Assembly: GCA_021767845.1 (NCBI GenBank)
Contig: JAASSQ010000158.1
Span: 1 to 6,913 of the forward strand
DNA: 6,913 nucleotides
Direction of reading: 5' to 3'
Source: Roseovarius sp.
GTDB taxonomy: Bacteria; Pseudomonadota; Alphaproteobacteria; Rhodobacterales; Rhodobacteraceae
Every line of letters starts with the position of its first letter. The first letter of the stretch is position 1. Below, piece after piece: positions 1 to 5,328 of this stretch. The position numbers were made by a program, and so were the translations under genes. The notes beneath the pieces are model-generated. The model saw only the letters and a list, made by a program, of their open reading frames with translations. It was not told where the DNA came from and did no database searches.

Positions 1-413
1 ACATTTCCATGGCCAACCTGAAATGGGTGCTGGAAGAGTTCTTTGCCGCCTTCTTCGAGATCGATGGCATCAAGACTCGCTTCCGCGCCTCGCATTTCCC
101 GTTCACCGAACCCTCGGCCGAGGTGGACATCCGCTGCAGCTGGGAAGGCGGCACGCTGAAGGTGGGCGAGGGCGACGACTGGCTCGAGATCCTGGGCTCG
201 GGGATGGTGCATCCCAAGGTGCTGATGGCGGGGAACATCGACCCAGCGGCCTGGCAGGGCTTTGCCTTCGGCGTCGGCATCGACCGGATCGCCATGCTGA
301 AATACGGCATCCCCGATCTGCGGGCGTTCTTCGATTCCGACCTGCGCTGGCTGCGCCATTACGGCTTCAGCGCGCTGGACGTGCCGACGATCCGGGGCGG
401 GCTGAGCCGGTAA
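1..413 (+). CDS. pheS: Phenylalanyl-tRNA synthetase alpha subunit, C-terminal part (partial at left edge)
   Basis: This is the catalytic subunit of cytoplasmic PheRS, which joins phenylalanine to tRNA-Phe using ATP. Only the last part of the class II catalytic core is present. The frame is open to the left edge, so the ATG at position 9 is an internal Met and not the start. Counting from that Met, residues 23-41 match the motif 2 region (TRFRASHFPFTEPSAEVDI) and residues 84-97 match motif 3 (GFAFGVGIDRIAML, with Arg93 as the motif arginine). GSGMVHPKVL at 64-73 is also typical of PheS. Compared with E. coli PheS, which ends shortly after the FFENDLRFL-like segment, this protein runs on about 14 residues (SALDVPTIRGGLSR). 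That tail appears common in alphaproteobacteria, by memory. Stop TAA at 411-413. The next gene downstream is a YrhK-like protein and not pheT, which is unlike the E. coli order. Confidence 0.97.
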   Translation, partial: ISMANLKWVLEEFFAAFFEIDGIKTRFRASHFPFTEPSAEVDIRCSWEGGTLKVGEGDDWLEILGSGMVHPKVLMAGNIDPAAWQGFAFGVGIDRIAMLKYGIPDLRAFFDSDLRWLRHYGFSALDVPTIRGGLSR

Positions 414-429
414 CGGCGCCCCGCGCCGC

Positions 430-443
430 CCGGTTGCCACCGG
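430..443 (+). other. Small hairpin after pheS
   Basis: A perfect 5-bp stem (CCGGT 430-434, ACCGG 439-443) with a TGCC loop lies 16 nt after the pheS stop. No T tract follows, so it does not look like an intrinsic terminator. With a second hairpin at 460-477 it could stabilise the 3' end of pheS mRNA or be incidental in GC-rich DNA. Confidence 0.3.
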
Positions 444-459
444 CCGGAACACGGGCCAT

Positions 460-477
460 CTTGGGAGAAAACCCAGG
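460..477 (+). other. Hairpin just upstream of the YrhK-like gene's ribosome binding site
   Basis: CTTGGG (460-465) pairs with CCCAGG (472-477) as six base pairs including one G-U pair, around an AGAAAA loop. It ends three bases before the Shine-Dalgarno at 481-485. It has no T tract. It might modulate access to that site, but the stem is short and no function can be shown from the sequence alone. Confidence 0.3.
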
Positions 478-480
478 ACC

Positions 481-485
481 GGAGG
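481..485 (+). promoter_or_regulatory. Strong Shine-Dalgarno of the YrhK-like gene
   Basis: GGAGG sits seven bases before the ATG at 493. This is close to ideal and fixes the start of a small gene that could otherwise be doubted. Confidence 0.8.
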
Positions 486-492
486 CTCGACG

Positions 493-774
493 ATGCGCCT
501 GTTTACCCACGAAGCGCGGCAGCGCACCCGTGACACCCGCAAGGTCTATGCCGCCTACGAGATCGCCCACACGGCGGTCGATTTCGCCGCCGCGATCTGT
601 TTCCTGATCGGCTCGATCCTGTTCCTGTGGACCGAATACGAGGAGCAGGCGATCTGGCTGTTCATCGTCGGGTCGGGCTTTTTCTGCATGAAGCCCACCC
701 TGCGGCTGGCGCGCGAGCTGCAGCTGTGGCGGATGGGGCAGCTCGACACGCTGGCTAAGCGCATCGGGGACTGA
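493..774 (+). CDS. YrhK-like small membrane protein
   Basis: A 93-residue protein with two hydrophobic segments, about residues 28-46 (ending FLIGSILFLW) and 52-66 (AIWLFIVGSGFFCM). A short acidic turn (TEYEEQ, 47-52) joins them. The N-terminus (1-19) and the tail (69-93) are both basic, so a two-helix hairpin with both ends in the cytoplasm is likely by the positive-inside rule. The GSILF...WLF(I/V)GS pattern resembles the YrhK domain, a family of unknown function found as single or tandem copies in bacteria. I recognise it by pattern only. The start is supported by GGAGG at the right spacing, and the stop is TGA. The gene lies between pheS and pheT, 79 nt after one and 78 nt before the other, in the same direction, so co-transcription is likely. 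Nothing in the sequence ties it biochemically to tRNA charging. Confidence 0.85.
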   Translation: MRLFTHEARQRTRDTRKVYAAYEIAHTAVDFAAAICFLIGSILFLWTEYEEQAIWLFIVGSGFFCMKPTLRLARELQLWRMGQLDTLAKRIGD

Positions 775-775
775 G

Positions 776-802
776 GCGTGGCAGGGGTTTTCCCCCTGAC
801 GC
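776..802 (+). other. Intercistronic hairpin before pheT
   Basis: CAGGGG (782-787) pairs perfectly with CCCCTG (793-798) around a five-base loop. The stem continues as GCGT (776-779) with ACGC (799-802) past a GG bulge, giving about ten base pairs. It begins two bases after the stop of the YrhK-like gene. No T run follows directly, so a plain intrinsic terminator is unlikely. It could protect the upstream message, attenuate read-through into pheT, or do nothing. There is no leader peptide rich in Phe codons next to it. Confidence 0.45.
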
Positions 803-852
803 GGATAGGCTAAACGCGCGGGGAACCGTAGCTTTTGCCTGGATGAGACCCG

Positions 853-3252
853 ATGAAATTCACCCTGTCGTGGCTGAAAGACCATCTTGAGACCAAGGCC
901 AGCGTCGCCGAGATCGCCGAGGCGCTGACCGACCTGGGGCTGGAGGTCGAAGACATCCACAACCCCGCCGACCGGCTGGCCGATTTCACCATCGGCAAGG
1001 TTCTGAAGGCCGAAAAGCACCCCGATGCCGACAAGCTGAAGGTCTGCCAGGTGCAGACCGACGAAGGCGAGACCCAGATCATCTGCGGCGCCCCCAACGC
1101 GCGCGAGGGGATCACCGTGGTGATTGCCAAGCCCGGTGTCTACGTGCCCGGCATCGACACCACGATCGGCGTGGGCAAGATCCGCGGCATCGAGAGCCAC
1201 GGCATGATGTGCTCGGAACGCGAGATGGAGCTGAGCGACGAGCATGACGGCATCATCGAGCTGCCCTCGGGCGAGGTGGGGGAGCGGTTCATCGACTGGC
1301 TGGCCGAGAACGACCCGGCCAAGGTGGACCCGGTGATCGAGATCGCCATCACCCCCAACCGCCCCGATGCGTTGGGCGTGCGGGGTATCGCGCTGGACCT
1401 GGCCGCGCGTGGCCTGGGCAAGATGAAACCCGCGCCGCAGGCCCATGTCGAAGGCGCCTTTCCCTGCCCCGTGGGCGTGAGCATCGACGAGGACACGCGC
1501 GAAAACGGCTGCGAGGTATTCGCCGGCCGTCTGATCCGGGGCGTGACCAACGGGCCGTCGCCGCAATGGTTGCAGGACCGGCTGCGCGCCATCGGGCTGC
1601 GGCCGATCTCGGCGCTGGTGGACATCACCAATTTCTTCACCTTCGACCGCAACCGCCCGCTGCACGTTTTCGATGCCGACAAGGTGCGGGGCGATCTGCG
1701 CATCCATCGGACCGAAGGCGGCGAGACCCTGACCGGGCTGGACGAGAAGGAGTATACCTTCGGTCCCGGCATGGTGGTGATCTCGGACGAGGCCGGTGTC
1801 GAAAGCATCGGTGGCATCATGGGCGGGCTGGCGACCGGCTGCACCGAGGAGACGGTGAACGTGTTCCTTGAGGCCGCGGTCTGGGATCACGTGCAGATCG
1901 CCACGACGGGCCGCGCGCTGAAGATCAACTCGGACGCGCGCTATCGCAACGAGCGCGGCATCGACCCGGCCTTCAACATGGAAGGGCTGGACCTGGCCAC
2001 CCAGATGATCCTGGACCTGTGCGGCGGCGAGGCGTCGAGCGTCGTGGTCGCGGGCGAGGTGCCGGATGTGAGCCGCGCCTACCGGCTGGACCCCGAGCGC
2101 GTGCAGTCGCTGGTCGGCATGGACATCCCCGAGGCCGAGCAGCGCCGCACGCTGACCGCGCTTGGCTTCAAGCTGGAAGGCGACATGGCGCATGTGCCCT
2201 CGTGGCGGCCCGACGTGATGGGCGAGGCCGACCTGGTCGAGGAGGTGGCGCGGATCGCGTCGCTGACCAGGCTGGAGGGCCGCCCGCTGCCGCGTGCGCA
2301 GGTCGGCGTGCCCAAGCCGATCCTGTCGCCCATGCAGAAGCGCGAGCAAATCGCGCGCCGCACCGGCGCCGCGCTTGGCTATAACGAATGCGTCACCTAC
2401 AGCTTCATCGACCACGCCAGCGCCACGCTGTTCGGCGGCGGGGACGAGGCCACGAGGCTGGCCAACCCGATCAGCTCGGAAATGAGCCACATGCGCCCCG
2501 ATCTGCTGCCGGGGCTGCTGCAGGCCGCGGCGCGCAACCAGGCGCGCGGCCAGATGGACCTTGCGCTGTTCGAGGTGGGCCACGCCTTCAGCGGCGGCGA
2601 ACCCGAGGAACAGCATGTGCAGGTCACGGGCCTTCTGGTGGGGCGCACCGGGCCGAAGGACGTGCATGGCCAGTCGCGCGGCGTGGATCTCTATGACGCC
2701 AAGGCCGATGCCGAGGCGATCCTGTCAGCGCTTGGCGCACCCGAAAAGGTGCAGATCCTGCGCGACGGCCCCGACTGGTTCCATCCCGGCCGCCACGGGC
2801 GCATCTGCCTTGGCCCCAAGAAGGTTCTGGGGATCTTCGGCGAAGTGCACCCCCGCGTGGTGGAGCGGATGGACGTGAAGGGGCCGGCCGTGGCCTTTAC
2901 CCTGTTCCCCGCCGAAATCCCGCTGCCGCGCAAGAAGGCCACCAGCCGCGGCGCGCTGGAACTGCACGACCTGCAGGCGGTGGAACGCGATTTCGCCTTC
3001 GTTGTGGATGCCGATGTCGAGGCGCTGACGCTGGTCAACGCCGCCGCCGGGGCCGACAAGGCGCTGATCGAGGATGTGCGCGTCTTCGACGAATTCATCG
3101 GCGGCTCGCTGGGCGAGGGCAAGAAATCGCTGGCCGTGACCGTCCGCCTGCAACCCACCGACACGACCCTGAAAGAGGCCGATATCGAGGCGGTCAGCCA
3201 GAAGATCGTCGAGAAGGTCGAGAAGGCCACGGGCGGCACGCTGCGCGGCTGA
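853..3252 (+). CDS. pheT: Phenylalanyl-tRNA synthetase beta subunit
   Basis: Complete at 799 residues (E. coli PheT is about 795). It is the tRNA-binding and editing subunit of the (alpha-beta)2 PheRS, which hydrolyses mischarged Tyr-tRNA-Phe. Domains in order: an EMAP-like tRNA-binding domain about 40-150 (HPDADKLKVC at 56-65, GIESHGMMCSEREM at 112-125); the B3/B4 editing domain about 210-390; the B5 domain about 410-475 (SWRPD at 450-454, DLVEEVARI at 460-468); a catalytic-like core about 480-700; and a C-terminal ferredoxin-fold anticodon-binding domain about 704-799 (VERDFAFVV, GEGKKSLAVTVRLQP). Against remembered E. coli numbering, the editing-site His261, Glu334, Thr354 and Ala356 correspond to His271, Glu340, Ser360 and Ala362, so the pocket looks intact with a conservative Thr-to-Ser change. 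The start MKFTLSWLKDHL is canonical and follows a modest GGATGAG ribosome site. Stop TGA. Confidence 0.98.
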   Translation: MKFTLSWLKDHLETKASVAEIAEALTDLGLEVEDIHNPADRLADFTIGKVLKAEKHPDADKLKVCQVQTDEGETQIICGAPNAREGITVVIAKPGVYVPGIDTTIGVGKIRGIESHGMMCSEREMELSDEHDGIIELPSGEVGERFIDWLAENDPAKVDPVIEIAITPNRPDALGVRGIALDLAARGLGKMKPAPQAHVEGAFPCPVGVSIDEDTRENGCEVFAGRLIRGVTNGPSPQWLQDRLRAIGLRPISALVDITNFFTFDRNRPLHVFDADKVRGDLRIHRTEGGETLTGLDEKEYTFGPGMVVISDEAGVESIGGIMGGLATGCTEETVNVFLEAAVWDHVQIATTGRALKINSDARYRNERGIDPAFNMEGLDLATQMILDLCGGEASSVVVAGEVPDVSRAYRLDPERVQSLVGMDIPEAEQRRTLTALGFKLEGDMAHVPSWRPDVMGEADLVEEVARIASLTRLEGRPLPRAQVGVPKPILSPMQKREQIARRTGAALGYNECVTYSFIDHASATLFGGGDEATRLANPISSEMSHMRPDLLPGLLQAAARNQARGQMDLALFEVGHAFSGGEPEEQHVQVTGLLVGRTGPKDVHGQSRGVDLYDAKADAEAILSALGAPEKVQILRDGPDWFHPGRHGRICLGPKKVLGIFGEVHPRVVERMDVKGPAVAFTLFPAEIPLPRKKATSRGALELHDLQAVERDFAFVVDADVEALTLVNAAAGADKALIEDVRVFDEFIGGSLGEGKKSLAVTVRLQPTDTTLKEADIEAVSQKIVEKVEKATGGTLRG

Positions 3253-3266
3253 TCGTCGGGCGGAGA

Positions 3267-3296
3267 GGCGGCGGGGCGCACCCCTTGCCGCCCCGC
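3267..3296 (+). terminator. Possible terminator-like hairpin after pheT (no T tract)
   Basis: GGCGGCGGGG (3267-3276) can pair with CCCC (3281-3284) and GCCGCC (3287-3292) around a CGCA loop, with a two-base TT bulge, giving ten G-C pairs. An alternative fold pairs GCGGGGCG (3271-3278) with CGCCCCGC (3289-3296) as eight perfect pairs around a ten-base loop. Both start 14-18 nt after the pheT stop. No T run follows, so intrinsic termination would be weak. It may instead be a 3'-end stabiliser or help Rho-dependent ending. Confidence 0.4.
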
Positions 3297-3301
3297 GAGT
3301 T

Positions 3302-3338
3302 GCGCGGTCCCGCCGGGTGACGCGGCCCGCGCGGCGGG
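3302..3338 (+). repeat. Second set of overlapping GC-rich inverted repeats between pheT and ytoQ
   Basis: CCCGCC (3309-3314) pairs with GGCGGG (3333-3338), with an inner GGG/CCC pair (3315-3317 with 3326-3328). A competing stem pairs GCGCGG (3302-3307) with CCGCGC (3327-3332). The two folds cannot coexist because they share bases 3327-3328 and cross one another. In sequence this rich in G and C some pairing is expected by chance, so the functional claim is weak. Confidence 0.3.
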
Positions 3339-3345
3339 GTATGTA
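3317..3345 (+). promoter_or_regulatory. Candidate sigma70-type promoter for ytoQ
   Basis: GTGACG (3317-3322, four of six bases of TTGACA) lies 17 bases before TATGTA (3340-3345, three of six bases of TATAAT). Transcription would start near 3352, leaving a leader of about 26 nt that contains the GAGGGGA ribosome site. The geometry is right but the -10 box is poor. Confidence 0.3.
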
Positions 3346-3377
3346 GGGGCGACAGCACATCAACCCGAGGGGACGCA

Positions 3378-3827
3378 ATGACACTCAAGGTCTATCTTTC
3401 CGGCGAAATCCACACCGACTGGCGCGAGCAGATCATCGAGGGGGCCGAGGGGCTGGACGTGTCCTTCGACAGCCCCGTGACCGATCACGCGGCCAGTGAC
3501 GATTGCGGGGTCGAAATCCTTGGCGCCGAGGACGACAAGTATTGGCACGACCACAAGGGCGCCATGATCAACGCGATCCGCACCCGCAAGGGCATCGCCG
3601 ATGCCGATGTCGTGGTCGTGCGCTTCGGCGACAAGTACAAGCAGTGGAACGCGGCCTTCGACGCGGGCTATGCCAGCGCGCTTGGCAAATCGCTGATCAT
3701 CCTGCAACCGCCCGAGCATGACCACGCGCTCAAGGAAGTGGACGCCGCGGCGTTGGCCATGACGCGCACCCCCGAACAGGTGGTGCAGATCCTGCGCTAC
3801 GTGCTGAAAGGCACCTTGCCCGGCTGA
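3378..3827 (+). CDS. ytoQ: YtoQ family protein (nucleoside 2-deoxyribosyltransferase-like)
   Basis: A 149-residue soluble protein without signal peptide or membrane segment, near the usual length of about 148 for Bacillus YtoQ. It resembles the YtoQ branch of nucleoside 2-deoxyribosyltransferase-like folds. Landmarks are KVYLSGEIHTDWR (4-16, first strand and glycine turn), the DDKYWHDHKGAMIN block (52-65), the hydrophobic strand ADVVVVRFGDKYKQW (76-90), NAAFDAGYASALGKSLIIL (91-109) and a C-terminal helix from about 131. In classical deoxyribosyltransferases the block before GYA carries a nucleophilic Glu; here Asp96 (FDAGYA) appears to take that place, so activity cannot be assumed. The start is supported by GAGGGGA (3367-3373) upstream of ATG. 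Stop TGA. It lies 125 nt after pheT, probably with its own promoter, and 139 nt before mscL. The substrate is unknown. Confidence 0.88.
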   Translation: MTLKVYLSGEIHTDWREQIIEGAEGLDVSFDSPVTDHAASDDCGVEILGAEDDKYWHDHKGAMINAIRTRKGIADADVVVVRFGDKYKQWNAAFDAGYASALGKSLIILQPPEHDHALKEVDAAALAMTRTPEQVVQILRYVLKGTLPG

Positions 3828-3838
3828 CAGGCGCGGGA

Positions 3839-3854
3839 GGCGGGAAAAACCGCC
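3839..3854 (+). terminator. Weak terminator-like hairpin after ytoQ
   Basis: GGCGG (3839-3843) pairs with CCGCC (3850-3854) around a GAAAAA loop, 11 nt after the ytoQ stop. An alternative outer pairing uses GCGGG (3833-3837) with CCCGC (3853-3857). CTCTTCCCC follows instead of a clean T run, so termination efficiency is doubtful. Confidence 0.35.
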
Positions 3855-3865
3855 CGCTCTTCCCC

Positions 3866-3888
3866 GTCGAAAAAACTCGCTTTCGGAC
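3866..3888 (+). other. Weak AT-containing stem in the ytoQ-mscL gap
   Basis: GTCGAAA (3866-3872) can pair with TTTCGGAC (3881-3888) around an eight-base loop with one bulged G. It is the most AT-rich stretch of the 139-nt gap, but I found no convincing promoter boxes in it. Confidence 0.2.
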
Positions 3889-3909
3889 AGGAAACCGGGT
3901 CAACATTGG

Positions 3910-3931
3910 CCTGCGCGCCTGGGCGCGCGGG
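3910..3931 (+). promoter_or_regulatory. Strong hairpin in the mscL leader
   Basis: CCTGCGCGC (3910-3918) pairs with GCGCGCGGG (3923-3931) around a CTGG loop, nine pairs including one G-U. It touches the first possible in-frame start codon (GTG 3931, ATG 3934) and ends 35 nt before the canonical mscL start. It would tend to block initiation at the upstream codons while leaving the ribosome site of ATG 3967 free, which supports the shorter protein. Any regulatory role is inference. Confidence 0.4.
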
Positions 3932-3952
3932 TGATGGTATCAATCGGGACGC

Positions 3953-3959
3953 GGGGAAA
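3953..3959 (+). promoter_or_regulatory. Ribosome binding site that favours the mscL start at 3967
   Basis: GGGGAAA lies seven bases before ATG 3967. The upstream GTG 3931 and ATG 3934 have only a GC hairpin in front of them and no clear Shine-Dalgarno. Confidence 0.5.
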
Positions 3960-3966
3960 CACGCCA

Positions 3967-4392
3967 ATGATCCAGGAATTCAAGGACTTTATCGCCAAGG
4001 GCAATGTCATGGACATGGCCGTCGGCATCATCATCGGGGCGGCCTTTACCGCCATCGTCACGTCGCTTGTGGGCGATCTGATCAATCCGGTCATCAGCCT
4101 GTTCATGGGCGGCGTCGATTTCGCCAGCCAGTATGTCCTGCTGGGCGAAGGCGAGTTCGCCTCGATCGCCGAGGCCGAGGAGGCAGGCGCAGCCGTCTTT
4201 GCCTGGGGGCGCTTCATCATGGCGATCCTGAACTTCCTGATTATCGCCTTCGTGGTCTTCCTGCTGGTCAAGGCGGTCAACCGCGCCAAGACCGCGGCGG
4301 AACGGCAGGAGGCCGCCGCCGAAGCGGCCGCGCCGGCCGGCCCCACGGAACTGGATCTGCTGGTCGAAATCCGCGATGCGCTGAAGAAATAA
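3967..4392 (+). CDS. mscL: Large-conductance mechanosensitive channel MscL
   Basis: A 141-residue inner-membrane channel, close to the 136 residues of E. coli MscL. Homopentamers open a wide pore near lytic tension to release solutes on osmotic downshock. The amphipathic N-terminal helix MIQEFKDFIAKGNV (1-14) leads into TM1 (about 15-45, DMAVGIIIGAAFTAIVTSLVGDLINP), the pore-lining helix with its glycine/alanine packing. A periplasmic loop rich in Glu and Ala follows (about 48-78). TM2 is about 80-103 (RFIMAILNFLIIAFVVFLLVK). An Ala/Glu linker (107-126) ends in the C-terminal bundle helix ELDLLVEIRDALKK (128-141). The start was chosen because MIQEFKDF aligns with the MSIIKEFREF start of E. 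coli; the in-frame GTG 3931 and ATG 3934 would add 12 or 11 unconserved residues. Stop TAA, then a strong terminator. Confidence 0.97.
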   Translation: MIQEFKDFIAKGNVMDMAVGIIIGAAFTAIVTSLVGDLINPVISLFMGGVDFASQYVLLGEGEFASIAEAEEAGAAVFAWGRFIMAILNFLIIAFVVFLLVKAVNRAKTAAERQEAAAEAAAPAGPTELDLLVEIRDALKK

Positions 4393-4413
4393 CCGCCTGA
4401 AACACCGATCCGG

Positions 4414-4446
4414 CGGGGCTGGCGGTTGCGCCGGCCCCGTTCTTTT
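4414..4446 (+). terminator. Rho-independent terminator of mscL
   Basis: CGGGGCTGGCG (4414-4424) pairs with CGCCGGCCCCG (4429-4439) over eleven consecutive base pairs with one G-U, closed by a GTTG loop and followed by TTCTTTT (4440-4446). It starts 21 nt after the mscL stop. This is the clearest terminator in the window and separates mscL from the mscS-type gene. Confidence 0.92.
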
Positions 4447-4487
4447 GCGAGTCACCCCCGATCGAAACGACAATCCGAGGTGATGTC

Positions 4488-5294
4488 ATGGAAGCAGTAA
4501 TGGAACAGATGTCCGGGTTCGGCCCGATTGTCATCAACGCGATCAAGGCGCTTGTCGTCCTGATCCTTGGCTGGGCGGTGGCCGGCGCGGTCAGCGGGCT
4601 GATCCGCAAGCGGGTGAACGCCACCCCGAGGCTCGACGCCACGATCGGCAATTTCATCGCCTCGATCGTGAAATGGGTGATCCTGCTGATGGTCCTGATC
4701 GCGGTGCTGGGTCTGTTCGGCATCGAGGCCACGTCGCTGGTGGCGGTGCTGGGCGCGGCCACGCTGGCGATCGGGCTGGCGCTGCAAGGCACGCTGAGCG
4801 ATCTGGCCTCGGGCTTCATGCTGATCCTGTTCCGGCCCTACAAGCTGGGCCAGTATGTTGATATCGGCGGCACGGCGGGGACGGTGAAGGACCTGAACCT
4901 GTTTTTCACCGAGCTGGTGACGCCCGACAACGTGCAGATCATCATTCCCAACGGGCAGGCCTGGGGGGCGATCATCACCAACGTGTCGCATTACGACACG
5001 CGGCGCTGCGACCTGAGCTTCGGCATTGATTACGGCGACGATGCCGACAAGGCGATGCAGGTGATCGTGGACCTGGCCAAGGCGGACGAGCGCGTGCATG
5101 ACGACCCCGAACCCTGGGTGCGGGTGACGAACCTTGGCGACAGCAGCGTGGATCTGTCGGTGCGGCTGTGGTGCGATGCGGCGGATTACTGGAACCTGAA
5201 GTTCGACATGACCAAGGCGGTCAAGGACGCCTTCGACAAGAACGGCATCTCGATTCCCTATCCGCATTCGGTGGAAATCCAGAAAGCCGGCTGA
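4488..5294 (+). CDS. mscS: Small-conductance mechanosensitive channel (MscS family)
   Basis: A 268-residue inner-membrane channel, slightly shorter than E. coli MscS (286). It probably assembles as a heptamer that opens at moderate tension. TM1 is about 12-38, TM2 about 56-80 and the pore-lining TM3 about 83-113. The TM3 signature GAATLAIGLALQG (89-101) aligns with E. coli residues 101-113: the hydrophobic gate leucines Leu105 and Leu109 correspond to Leu93 and Leu97, and the kink residues Gln112-Gly113 to Gln100-Gly101. Thr92 sits where E. coli has Gly104. The cytoplasmic beta domain follows (FRPYKLGQYVDIGGTAGTV 115-133, IIIPNG 151-156), then the alpha-beta domain and the conserved end (GISIPYPH 253-260). 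GAGGT at 4477-4481 supports ATG 4488; Met5 and Met8 are weaker alternatives. Stop TGA. No convincing separate promoter was found in the short gap after the mscL terminator. Confidence 0.96.
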   Translation: MEAVMEQMSGFGPIVINAIKALVVLILGWAVAGAVSGLIRKRVNATPRLDATIGNFIASIVKWVILLMVLIAVLGLFGIEATSLVAVLGAATLAIGLALQGTLSDLASGFMLILFRPYKLGQYVDIGGTAGTVKDLNLFFTELVTPDNVQIIIPNGQAWGAIITNVSHYDTRRCDLSFGIDYGDDADKAMQVIVDLAKADERVHDDPEPWVRVTNLGDSSVDLSVRLWCDAADYWNLKFDMTKAVKDAFDKNGISIPYPHSVEIQKAG

Positions 5295-5300
5295 GCGGCA

Positions 5301-5328
5301 AGGCCCCTGCCCCGGCCGGGGTCAGCCT
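5301..5328. terminator. Possible bidirectional terminator-like hairpin between convergent mscS and SDR genes
   Basis: The palindrome CCCCGGCCGGGG (5310-5321) forms a four-pair stem with GGCC loop, extended by CTG (5307-5309) with CAG (5323-5325) past a bulged T. An outer AGGC/GCCT pair (5301-5304 with 5325-5328) is an alternative. The SDR stop codon (TCA on this strand, 5322-5324) lies inside the structure. No T tract is seen in either direction, so this may only act as a barrier or with Rho. Confidence 0.4.

Noticed and set aside
9..11. ATG at position 9 as the start of a short gene
   Set aside because: The frame is open to the window edge and the sequence aligns with the interior of PheS, so it is an internal Met.
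23..607. A 194-codon plus-strand frame over the end of pheS
   Set aside because: It overlaps pheS in another frame, is dominated by Arg, Ala, Gly and Pro, and covers the start of the YrhK-like gene.
796..834. A possible pheT promoter starting from CTGACG at 796-801
   Set aside because: No acceptable -10 box is present at 16-19 bases downstream; the region there is GC-rich.
367..2667. A 766-codon open frame on the minus strand, antiparallel to the YrhK-like gene and pheT
   Set aside because: It lies opposite well-conserved coding sequence, its translation is low-complexity (rich in His, Ala, Gly, Gln, Arg and Asp) and matches no family I recognise, and long antisense frames are expected in high-GC coding DNA.
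2725..3384. A 219-codon minus-strand frame over the end of pheT and the following gap
   Set aside because: It is opposite the anticodon-binding domain of PheT, and its composition is typical of an antisense shadow.
3931..3966. An N-terminal extension of MscL starting at GTG 3931 or ATG 3934
   Set aside because: The added residues do not resemble MscL, no ribosome site precedes them, and the canonical N-terminal helix begins at ATG 3967.
4445..4474. A possible mscS promoter, TTGCGA (4445-4450) with GACAAT (4469-4474)
   Set aside because: The spacing of 18 is acceptable, but transcription would begin near 4481, at or after the ribosome binding site at 4477-4481. The -35 box also overlaps the mscL terminator T run.
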